Origin: Xylaria sp. FL1777
Lineage: Eukaryota; Ascomycota; Sordariomycetes; Xylariales; Xylariaceae
NCBI GenBank assembly: GCA_022578965.1
Contig: MU400529.1
Span: 1 to 64,000 of the forward strand
Length of the DNA: 64,000 bases
Direction of reading: 5' to 3'
Shown: positions 53,973 to 64,000 of the stretch, one piece after another
Numbering within the stretch: position 1 is the stretch's first letter
Layout: every line of letters begins with the position of its first letter
The notes under the pieces: model-generated
What the model saw: only the letters and a program-made list of their open reading frames with translations
Database searches by the model: none
Told to the model about the DNA's origin: nothing
Made by a program: the position numbers and the translations under genes

Positions 53973-56908
53973 TTAAATATCGCCCTTGGAACCCCAGTTG
54001 GTGGGAGTTTGACTCATTTCGAACAGGACAAGCCTAGCATTAACTAGTTCACCATGTGTAATGATGGGGGTCTCTTTCATTCTCCCATCAATGGTTAACC
54101 CTTTAATATAAGATTTTCGGGGGGCTCCAGGGGCAGATATCACGAGTTCTTTTTCTCTGTCTCCGGAAAGCCCTACTTCACCGCCTGTCGCTACACCATC
54201 GGGAAGCCGGATTGTAACTTTCTCGAAGAATGGTGTACCAACAGCGTATTCGTCTCCTGCCGAGTTGACCGGATAGAAACCCAAAGCTGAGAACACGTAC
54301 CAAGCACTCATCTGTCCCAAATCTTCATTTCCACTCAGCCCAGCACTTGTGGCATTATAATTATCCCAGGCTATACTGCGGATGCGATCAGCAGCAGAGT
54401 TAGGATGTCCGATCAGGGAATAGAGATATGGGATGTGATGAGAAGGCTCGTTGCTATGCATGTTGTGTCCGCCGTCAAAATGTTCATCGAGCTTCATCTT
54501 CATCCCCTCCTGACCATCCTTGAATAGGTTTGCTAGGCCGCCAATATCATGGGCAACGTCAAATGTATATGCCCATTTGTCACCTTCAGTCCATCCCCAT
54601 GTTTCATTCGCGAAGGAGCCGTTGGCATTACGTGCTTGCATAAACTGGGCTTCGGAGTTCCACAGGTTTGCGTAATTTTTCGCTCTCTTTTCAAGGGCTT
54701 CTGCTGCCTCATTCTCTCCTGCCATTCGAGCTACGATGGCGCACTTGTATGTAAAATGTCAGCACTCTATCTTGTGTGTGCAAATTCTTGAGATGGTTTG
54801 GAGTTTCTTTAATTATCTCACACTGGGGTTGGGGAGTCAAGCTTTGGCTTCCAAAACATAACGTAATTAAGTGACGAAATCAATCTACTCACCGCGGCGT
54901 CATCAAATGCGTAGTCGAGAGTCCGTGATGCCGACTCCGCCCAGCGATCATTGTCTACCCAGCCATGATCCAAATAGCTAGTCAAACCCGCCCGGACCTC
55001 ATAAGGAGTATCAGGTTCTCTGTCGTAGTATAGGAGCTCCGTGTCTCTCTCGGGAGGCTCATAGGCATCTTTGCGTACCGCAGCCCAAGCCTTGCTAATG
55101 TTAAAGGAGCGGAAGCCGCGAGAAAGCGCGTTGGAGAGGACGACGTCGGCATTCGTGGCAATCACTATAGTCGCTGGAGTCAGTAATTACTCTTTTGGGT
55201 GAATATTATTCCCCTGATGCATGCTCCCGAGACATGGTGGGAGTCCTTAGGTTACTAGAAAGGGGAGAAAATGACTCCAGTGTGCACATACTGATGTTCG
55301 TCTCGACCATATTCGCCCACATGGGCAGTCTGCCGCTCCAGTCGAAAATATCCAGAAGTGACCTCATCATCCCATTAACCCGTTCGGGTGCGAACAAAGT
55401 GAGGAGGGAGTGCTCTGCACGGTATGTGTCCCATATCGACCATGACTGATAATAGGATTCATTGCTTGTGTGAATGCTGTCTGTATACCCGTTGTAGAAT
55501 GTGTGTGAAGAGCCGGGAGAATTTCCCGTAGGCTCTGAGAAATCATTGGGGTACTGCAATGAGTGAAAAAGCCCAGTGTACCATATAGTTCGTTGATCGT
55601 GCTCCTCGTCCGTGCTGTTGACACCGTCGATGGTAATTCGACCGAGCTTTTCCAACCATGCTGCTTTCGCTTGTCCTACGGTGTCTTCGAATAAGGTGCC
55701 ATCTGCCATCTCAATATCTAGGTTCTTCCTCGCTTGCTCAATGCTGACAAATGAAATGCCAGTCCGGATTTCAACTCGAGTAGTTTCTGGTTTGAACCGT
55801 ACGTAAGCGCCTAGGCTCTCTCCCAAGGAGGTTCGATTCCCTTCCGAAATATTCCTTCCGAAGGTTGTTCCGTACGACGTAAATGGTTCTGAGAAGCGAG
55901 ACACAAAGTAGCCGCTAAACGATCTCGGTTTATCCGGTCCTAAGCGATAATCTTGTCGTTGCGGATTGCTGCCAGAGATTTCTCGCCTCTCCGGGTCAAT
56001 CTCAACTTGACCAGTCCAATTCTGACGAGTCGCTTGAATGAAAACATATCGATCTGTGGATGTACCATTCAGAACCTCAGAGCATGCGTCTTCATAATCC
56101 AGTCTTAGGTGACCAGTGTGAGCTAGAGAGCTCATGGCAGCCCGGATTGATTGTCTGTAAGGCTTCGTTTCAGTCGACCTTTTATATGTTCGGTCGTTTC
56201 CACCCTCGCGGACGTCGTCGGGAACTCCGCCGGCACCGCCCGGAACGGGTCCCTCTCCAGCAGCCGCTTCTGTCAGGTCCCAGCCGTGCTCCCCTTCCGT
56301 ATCCGCATCTAGTAGAACTTCGTACACATAGGGCGTGCTAATCTCGTCTTCCTTGTGAAACGCAAGCCCGCGCTGCTCGAAGGCTGGTTTTACCTCGTTG
56401 TTCCAACCGGGCATTATCACCATCTGGCTAAGTTCCCCCATCCATATAGCTGGCTGATGCGTGGCCTGAAAGCCGTGCACGAAGGAGTCATTATCGTGAT
56501 ATGGAACTTGTGAGATATAGTTCTCTCGCGTCTGCGCTGTCCACCGTGTCACTACAAGAATTAGAGTCAGTAAATAGGGGTTCTGTGAGTGTTTCGGACC
56601 GACGATAGGCGTCTAGGACGTTGAGTGGCTCAAAAACAGCTCTTATCCTAAGCATAAGTAGAACGCGACTCCGAAAATTGCTTACTCCCAAAAGGCACGG
56701 ATACCGAAGGGATCATGCCTCCATTATCATTCGGCGACGTCCCATATGTGCCAATATGAGGGTTCACAAATTTGAGCACACCAGCGTTCTCGTGGTAATT
56801 CGGTCTCTCCGAATGACTACTGCAGCGAGACTCCCTCCGAACTCCACTCGGACGAGCCAATATGAGAGTCGAGTGCAAGGCACCCAGCCATAGTGTTGTT
56901 AACTTCAT
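53973..56908 (-). CDS. secreted GH92 alpha-1,2-mannosidase
   Basis: Four exons, 56908-56686, 56551-55292, 55164-54893 and 54743-53973, total 841 aa, every join in frame. A signal peptide (MKLTTLWLGALHSTLILARP) is followed by FVNPHIGTYG, GGMIPSVSVPFGMTRW across the first join, and HGFQATHQPAIWMGE. The (alpha/alpha)6 catalytic part has YQSWSIWDTYRAEHSLLTLF, GRLPMWANMVETNIM, YLDHGWV, the NEPSHHIPYLY block with the conserved Glu, and DLGQMSAWYVFSALGFYPV. GH92 enzymes are Ca2+-dependent exo-alpha-mannosidases; fungal secreted members trim N-glycans or cell-wall mannan. Two alternative reads (stop-containing) were excluded by frame. The gene stands alone. Confidence 0.94.
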
Positions 56909-58592
56909 GACCTCTCTGATCCATGCGATGAAAAGAGCTAGCTCGCCTATACTTTCAACTGTTCGACTGTTTAGCAACGGGTTGGCAATGCGGAGGTCTG
57001 GGCACTATTTCTTTATGTCAATATAGCCCGCTGAATACTACTAAAAGGGGCATATCGGCTTAGGCCGGGGTCGGGACATGATCGTGCGGAGACGGGAGCA
57101 GATCCGGGGGCCACATCGCTGAATGCGGGGAAACGAATTGTGCCGGACAAACGACGCGAAGCAGAGTACATGAAAGAGTCCCCACTTTGAAGCTCTATAG
57201 CCTTCCTATTCTGGTGTAGTAACAGACACCCGTGGTGTATAGGTGCGTTAAAAATAATTAGCAGTCAAAGAATAAGGAAAGGTTTGATATACTATCGCTC
57301 TTTCTTCCCTGCGACTCCGGCTGTACAGCTGTTGTCTCAGGAGACTGGGTCATTGTTTAGTCAAATAATCATTGCACTTGGAAATAAATATCGGGGCTTG
57401 TGCTGATCTGTCTAGCCTGTGAAGTGAAAGCCTACATGATGAGCACCCTAAGATCAGCGGTTAGTATCCAGTCAGCGGTTGGCAGCTATATGCTAAAAAG
57501 CCTAGCTAGAATAAGTCAGTCATCGTACCATTAAGGTTTCGCTAAGATCTTCCAAGTTATACTCGTGGACAAAAACTTGGGTATGTCCCATCTGGTAAGT
57601 AATATCAATCAGGCAGGAGTTATACAGGCAAGACATTGCAAACGACGCTGAGGAGAAGCTGTGCCTTAGAGTGGACCGGTCGCAGAATACAAGAAATGCC
57701 GGCTGAAAGGACGCCGCACTGGCTGATGAAAAAGCTCTAGCAGCATTGTCGAGCATCTACTCGCAATTGCACGCTTTATTAGCATCGGGTACATTGCAGG
57801 TAATTATCTAGCCGTTCGATATGTTCTAATACCCCTGCTCACACGGCCTGACTTTTATTCCCAACTTTTCCAACGCTCCTGAAGTCGCAAAATATTTTGC
57901 GACCTTTCGCGCGACCTTCCAAAATGAGCGATAAAGGTGTTAAAAATACAGAAAGTGCACATGCCGTGAGCATATAAAGACTTGGTCTTTGTCTAAGGAG
58001 TTCATGAATGGGGGGTTTCAATGTATTCATCGAAAGGCTCGAGGCGTGATAATCCATGGCGAAGCATCGATCATAAAGAGACGGGCTGCTCCTGTGCTTA
58101 GCGTAAGAACAGCACCGTACTGTCCTCTTTTCTAGTTATTGAAGCATTATTTTATACTTCGAAGTGTATAATAGATTTCGTAGAAGCTAGACGGCGTAAT
58201 TTCACGCGTGGTCATTTGTTTAGCTCGCAGTCTCGGATACTTGTTCCACCTGCGTGTCCTCTGACCCTACATCCACTAAAATGAATGCAAATCGTCAAAT
58301 ATTGCTTCGAATGGCTACCTATGAGATCATGCCCGTAGGTACCGACGGGAGTCAAGGACCACCCCTAGGAGAATATGTGACTGAGGTGTGACAAAAGAGT
58401 AGGCCAGCCCAGCTTTCATTCGTCTCAATCAAGTCACACACTCAGAAGTTTGTGCACTCGGCCCACGGGGCTAAGTGAGTGTTTAGTCGTCGCATCGTGA
58501 ATACATAATAACACTATGAGAGACTAGATGTGTCGGGACCGGAATGAGGTCAAGTCATAGTATCGACTAAAGCGATGAGATTGACTAGGTAA
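56909..58592. other. intergenic, doubtful short frames
   Basis: GH92 promoter and 3' flank of the second Zn2Cys6 gene. Two ATG-started minus-strand frames (57520-57756 and 57839-58057, the latter with hydrophobic LYMLTACALSVFLTPLSLIL) might be remnants of a small gene, but have no family and no convincing splice join. Confidence 0.4.
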
Positions 58593-60269
58593 TCAGTCAA
58601 CTGGTAATATCTCTAACCCTTCAGGGAGGAGTATATCTCTTATCATGCCCTCCTGCTCTAAGATGTACTGATGAGCAGGCTCGAGATCGGGCGCAGTGCC
58701 ATTCATCTGTGGCATAGAAGAGAACATATCGCTAAGTAGTTCGATGTGGCTGACGAATCCTCCGTTCTGACTATTATTTGTCGTCTGGGCAGCCCAATCT
58801 CTGCCCCAGACTTGCGGAGGAATAATGACGTCGTCGTGTAGTGCAATTCGCAATGGCCATTGCAAGCGAGGCCACCATTCTTCGTCATCAGGGTCGAACA
58901 GAGAAACAATACCCATGATCTCACGCCGAGCTACACCTTTCATCCACCATACATCGTCCAGGCATTTGAGCAGGGCGAAATAACTAGCAAGAATGGCAAG
59001 TGCTCGGGGGCGTCGAGCCTCAAGCAGCTCAATAAAACGGCGGGATACGGTGGCAAGGAAGACGAGAGGCGCGCCGGTGTAGGGTATCTTGTGTGCCCAA
59101 TCAAGAACAGCTATAGCATGCTGATATGCACTTCGTGTCTCCGCAAGTATCGTCGGATCTTTCTCAAACTTGGCAATTTCATCTTCCACTCCCACCATAA
59201 GATCACTAAAGAAGGTGGGATGGCCAGAGAGATCGAGGTTTAGGGCAGGCTGTGATTCAATGATAGGGATAACAATGGTACTCATGCAGAGCCATTGCCA
59301 AGTCGCAGCTACAACAGCCTTGACACCCTGAAAGGAGTGAAACCAAGTGAGTGGCAGCGAATAGCCACCCCGTTCATTTATGTCATCTCGTGTAAAGATT
59401 CGAGAGGCAGTGGATTGAAAAGCGATTAGAGCAGCTGTCAAGAACAGCGCTTCGGCGTTCGACTCGGTGACTCCCTTGCTCAGAGATGCGCCGTACTCGG
59501 AGCAGGCGGAGGCCATATAAGAATGGCTTGCACGTATAAGCTCGCGATCATGAGGGGTTTTAGATCGCAGATGAAGAGCCGAGACAGCCAGAAGTGTATC
59601 GGCGAGGTAGCTGGCACTCGAGAAAGCCAATTCGGGGACGGTGGTACGCCATATCTTCTCAAGGACGGGAGACGATATGGAGAGGGTCTTGGCGGTCGCG
59701 GTGGTAAAATTATGAAGCAACTTCAACTCCAGCATTCGGTTTTTCCTGGTTGTCGTTGAAGACAGGGGGAGAGGGTCCGGGGTCTTGTATATCGGCACCG
59801 GCGTGGTCCCGAAGACGGTGGGAGCGGTGCTGTCGCTGACATTGGTCGGGCTGTCGCTGTGGACTAGAGGGGAATAAGCCGACGCCGAGGCCGACGACGA
59901 AGCCGGGCGCGGCGTCTCGGTTGGGGCAGCGGAGGCAGCAGCAGCGGCGGCGGCGGCAGCAGTGGCAGCAGCGGCAGAAGCAGCGTCACCAGCAGCGGCG
60001 GTCTTCGGCGGGTGGGTGTCTCTCAGGCCGGGATGCTCGAAGTCGCACGAGACTCCATGTTTGGAACAGTTGCCGCAACGCGGATGGACCTCGTCGCACT
60101 TGATCTTCCTGACTTTGCAGCGTCGGCAGCCTACGATGCGCACACACGGTTAGCGATCACGGCCAGCCAAGGGCAACCAGCGCCAACCAGCGTCAACCGA
60201 CGCAGACGGCACGGGACACGGCTGATGCATACCGGCTCTCGACTTCTTGTGGGATCTCCGGGGGGGCAT
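58593..60269 (-). CDS. Zn2Cys6 transcription factor with fungal-specific TF domain
   Basis: Two exons, 60269-60233 and 60130-58593, phase 1, 102-nt intron, 524 aa. The 37-nt first exon gives MPPRRSHKKSRAG, the classic N-terminus of this subfamily, joined to CRRCKVRKIKCDE. The cluster is C14-x2-C17-x6-C24-x6-C31-x2-C34-x6-C41. A low-complexity Ala run (about residues 53-71) and a Ser-rich linker follow. The regulatory domain (Fungal_trans_2-like) has LELKLLHNFTTATAKTLS, LLAVSALHLRS and AEALFLTAALIAFQ. This architecture resembles the UPC2/ECM22-like and related C6 regulators, but the target is not predictable. The main frame lacks its own ATG before the zinc cluster, which shows the first exon is needed. 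Confidence 0.92.
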
Positions 60270-62379
60270 AATTGTCTGGGGACCAAAAGGCGTGTTGAAC
60301 GGTGACTCTGCCGAGGAACCTCACAGAACTGCGAACACGATCATAACGGCAGGCCAAGACTGCCGAATAAGAGGAGTAGGTACGGACTAGCAGCGTACTC
60401 GCGACTACATGAAGAAGATGAGGGCTCTGCTGAGGGCTCCGGCAAGCATTGGGCCATTCTCGGGTTGCATCAGCCAGGTTTGCAGATCCGGAATGCCGGC
60501 TCTCTTCATTGTCCTTGCTGTGTGCAGTGAGATGGGTCCTTTGGATGGGGGCAACGGTGGATAGTGGATAGGATGGCGGTGGATAGGGGTGCTGGATGGG
60601 ACGGTGGGTGGAGCGACCCTGCGCGTGCTCCCGTCGACAAAGCCAACAGCGGTCTGTGGGCTGTGCTGGGCCCTGGGACTTTGGCGCTGGTGCTGGGTGT
60701 TGGTGGGTGTGGGTGTTTCGGTGTGGGGAATGACGCCGAGGCGGCGCAGCACACAAAGCAATCCGATACGCCGCAGTGGGGCATGCATGTCAAGCCTAAC
60801 CACTCCCTCAAGTACAGGTACTACTGCTACCTAGCTCCTGCATGTGCTCCTGCTATGTTCTATAAGTAGGGCAGGATATTTACTACATTAACAACCGCAC
60901 AACCACGCAACCGCAGTCCGGCAGGCACCACGATTTTCTTGGGATTGTCTGCTCGGGCAAATTAATCTCTTCCTTCCATGTGCGTAGGGTACTACGCAGG
61001 AAGTTTCTGCACTCCTCAGGCCCTGTTCCTGCGCTGAGTCAGGCCACACGAATAGCATGTATAGGTACCGAGTGACAGCGAGGCGTGCTAGCCAAGGCTG
61101 GAATACGAATACGAGCCGAGACAAGGGATCTCCAAATATCTACGTACCTACTACAGTAGCTACCCGGCTAAAAGACACCAGCGGCGTCAAGACAAATGCT
61201 AACCTATCAACTTTCTTCCACCTACGTAGACAGCCGCAAGCACAAATCACAAAGAATCCAAATCATTGAACAGCAGGACATACGAAGTTTGCAGAAGTCC
61301 TCTTCCATACCCTATAGTTTCTAGGCTAGCTATTTAGATGAAACCATTTCCCTCCATCTTCCAACGGTCCCGGGTTTGGGAGAGCTTTGTTTCTCGCGTG
61401 ATTGTTTTTTAGCCAGTGATTGCAACCTTCGTCAAAGCTGTTTTATCTCGGGCTATGCAAAACAACGAAAGGGAGGGGTTATCATAGCGGGTCACAGATT
61501 GCCAAAGGATGTGACTTTGCCGGCTTTCATACATTAATACCTGCCCTAACGAATCCTATATGATCTTTTGTTTTCCGTCACAGGGCGTCGATCAGGAAGC
61601 TTGAGAGATGACTGTAATTATTTGCCACAAATCACCATCGCCGCATTCCCTTGGTATTAGTCCGACCGTAGAATACCGGTCCTGGCAAGATAGATAGGCT
61701 CCGGCAGCTAACTGGTTGACCACTACGTCAATAAGCCGTCTTCAGAAAAGCTACTTTCTTTCATTGCACAACAGGAGAAACGGTTCCATTCGGCTAACGT
61801 GGTGAGTTGGACGAAAATCAAGACTCCCATTATAAGTCGAGTACTTGACAATTTCAATCCCATCTTTGACTACGTTGAGGAGCTACCTTAACAAGCCCGG
61901 GCTTACAAGTCTACCCGTCCTGATAGTTAGATAATCGATGGTGAGCGAGATGGTAGGGTCACGTCCAGGAGGAATGCTAGGCTCGCTTCGGATTTCGGAT
62001 TGCGGATTGCGACGGTGTTCACAAAGGCAGCCTGCGATACTGTACAATGTCAACATGATATCAGGACGACACTGTGATACGCAAGCGTATCTCGGCAGTA
62101 CTCTCCCTAACAATTCCCCATTAGTATATTTTGGTTGACGTTAGGATTCATTGAAGCATTAGCACTCCTTAGTAATATGCTCGCTGACTGTAATAGTTTT
62201 TTGCTCTGTGCGTTTCCTAAAAGCCAAAGTTCCAGTGATACATACATATATAGCGAATCAACCGAGAGACGCCGCAGAGACGCCGCACACCTACCGCTAA
62301 TCAAGCGATCCAATGGTGGCAACGAGCATGCGCTATAGCCTATGGGATTGCAGCTTTCTCACTTAGTACAACGTTACTC

Positions 62380-62414
62380 TATCTCTCTCTATCTCTATCT
62401 CTGTGTGTGTGTGA
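62380..62414. repeat. CT/CTAT then TG microsatellite
   Basis: A run of CTCT/CTAT units followed by TGTGTGTGTGTG. Confidence 0.8.
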
Positions 62415-63623
62415 GCAGAGTTAATATTTGGCTCCTATATATTCCATGTTAGGTATTCATGTGTTTAAGTATACAGTAATGTCTAACACCATTTCATGCT
62501 AGCTAGACTTCTATTTATGGATGTGTAGTATAAAACTAATATTAGTTTGAAGATACAGTTATAGTTTTAAGGTTATCGGACTAGATATCGTCTTTCTAGA
62601 CGGGTATTGCAGCAGAATCCGCTGATCTATATACACTAGTATGACAACCCCAACGTAATACTGTACGTCGTGGTTGATAGTACTATCCTCCGTACTACGC
62701 AGTAGATAGCCTACGGACGAATTGGTCTCATGTCAGACTATTCGGTGTCACCCTGACACGGTAACACCCACACTTTGCGATAGCGTTCTTCTGACTGCAT
62801 TCGTAGCTCTGACAGTTGCAGCCATCCGCATGCAGCGATAGCGCATATTCTGTTTGCAACCGATTACCACCAGCCTTCTCTGGGCTGACCTCGCGAAGTT
62901 CTCGAACATCGAATTATTTAGGCTATACCCCGCAAGACTCAGGAGCCTACAGGATGATACCATCTAGATAGGTGCTTTTCTTACGCAATATATCAACATA
63001 AGGTATACGTATTATAATGGTTGACATCTCCCACAGAAAATAAAGGGGGAAATGTGTGTTCTGCTTACCCAAGGCATAAGTTTGCAAACGTTTTCATATA
63101 CCTACACGTACGTGAGCATCATACCAGATAAGCTGTTAAAAGACACTGTCTCAAAGTTCAACCCTGTGAGCATATACCGGTTGGGTAGGAAGGAAACAAA
63201 AGCGCCGGCACCAAGCACTAGCACTAACAACTGTGCCGCATGACGACAGGAACTAATTCCGAGGGATCGAAGGCAAGTGGGGCCCGGTTGCAGCCGCCCT
63301 TCGCTGATTACCTACCTGCCTACACGTGTACTTCGGTACCGGAGGATTAGTCAGAGTCGCCTAAATTTATGGAACATGTGTGGAACATCCGGAGCCAACA
63401 CGTTTTCCAATTGCATACACACACCTGATGGATGCCTGCCGGAAGACAACAACAAAGACCCTTAAATCTCGAATTTGTTTGTTCAACCATCCTTTATCTT
63501 GTTAAGGGATCTAGCTTTACGCAGTACGCAGTAATATCTTGGTATTCGCAAGCAACTAACTCCAACGCTAGAAAAATGATAAGCGGGGCTACAAAAGAGC
63601 GGGAGGTTTTATTGAGAAGAGAG

Positions 63624-63650
63624 AAAAAAAAAAAAAAAAAAAAAAAAAAA
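63624..63650. repeat. 27-nt poly(A) tract
   Basis: Uninterrupted A run following GAAGAGAG. It could be slippage or the tail of a retroposed sequence; no element body is recognisable to its left. Confidence 0.85.
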
Positions 63651-64000
63651 GGAACACGACAACTATCAAGATACTTCGCACTTTACCCTTAGACAAATTA
63701 ACTCGGGAGAGATTATCAATAGGGGCAAGTGCCTTAAACATAGTAATGGTACCTAGTCTTTTCCCTTGAATTATGTACTAATAGAGAAAATGTATTGAGT
63801 TATAAAGACTACTTGCCAGTTGCTAGTATTGATAGGAAAAAGTGCAACAACAAGTAAACTTCTAGTTTATAGCTCGTCGGTAGCACATAAATCGGGTTAA
63901 CCTACTTAGTACTAGTTGGTCTAACACCTATGACGTAGTATTATTAAGCTATTTAATGTATACTTACTCATACCCCTATATTACTATACAGTGGTCATTC

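Larger units (their letters stand above)
60270..64000. other. gene-poor right end
   Basis: No gene recognised in 3.7 kb. The first 600 bp look like a promoter for the Zn2Cys6 gene. Further on there are a CT/TG microsatellite (62380-62414), TACTACGCAGTAG near 62692, a doubled TACGCAGTACGCAGTA at 63518, and a 27-nt A tract. Composition becomes AT-rich after 62100. Confidence 0.5.

Noticed and set aside
57520..58057. Two short ATG frames on the minus strand
   Set aside because: No splice join gives a convincing product and no family is recognised; mentioned only as possible remnants.
1..64000. CRISPR array, bacterial operon or phage
   Set aside because: Gene structure, introns and families are fungal; no regularly spaced repeat array was seen.

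Overview
This window is nuclear DNA of a filamentous ascomycete, most likely a Sordariomycete. Genes carry short introns (about 45-160 nt) with GTRNGT donors, CTNAC-type branch sites and YAG acceptors. The gene families are fungal: Zn2Cys6 regulators, a CHORD-CS protein, NIPA, GH92, QCR10 and ALG10. No RNA gene, CRISPR array or complete transposon was found. Splice sites were read by eye. Every spliced model given here keeps frame across all exons and ends at a stop. Many apparent long-frame starts are TTG or GTG, so I moved starts to the supported ATG.

Layout. (1) 1-6.3 kb: a NIPA-type magnesium transporter and a long gene-poor stretch. (2) 6.3-13.4 kb: a small catabolic or secondary-metabolism-like group. 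It holds a FAD monooxygenase, a Zn2Cys6 regulator that shares promoter words with it, an HpcH/HpaI-type aldolase, and a convergent glutaredoxin-like protein. (3) 14.1-19.8 kb: a CHORD-CS co-chaperone, a five-exon four-helix membrane protein that is invisible to simple ORF finding, a degenerate LTR-like repeat, and a basic hypothetical protein. (4) 20.7-26 kb: a tail-anchored orphan kinase, a 191-aa partner protein of unknown family, and a 415-aa uncharacterised protein. (5) 26.6-30.3 kb: an SDR and a small Ser-rich protein. (6) 31-44.2 kb: a dense block dominated by housekeeping genes, namely ALG10, dihydroorotate dehydrogenase, QCR10, MED4, a TM9/EMP70 nonaspanin and LCP5, with a flavin monooxygenase at its right edge. 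(7) 45.2-48.1 kb: a second, inverted copy of the kinase plus partner module. (8) 49.8-60.3 kb: a secreted double-psi beta-barrel protein, a second LTR-like repeat, a RING protein, a secreted GH92 alpha-mannosidase and a second Zn2Cys6 regulator. (9) 60.3-64 kb: gene-poor.

The most unusual content is the two-gene module present twice on opposite strands about 25 kb apart. Each copy has a single-exon SRPK-like kinase with a C-terminal membrane anchor, followed on the same strand by a small three-exon gene. The two small genes share intron positions, intron phases and an identical 107-nt middle exon length. I recognise no described function for the small protein. The module brackets the housekeeping block and could be a lineage-specific signalling or recognition pair. 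That function is inference only.
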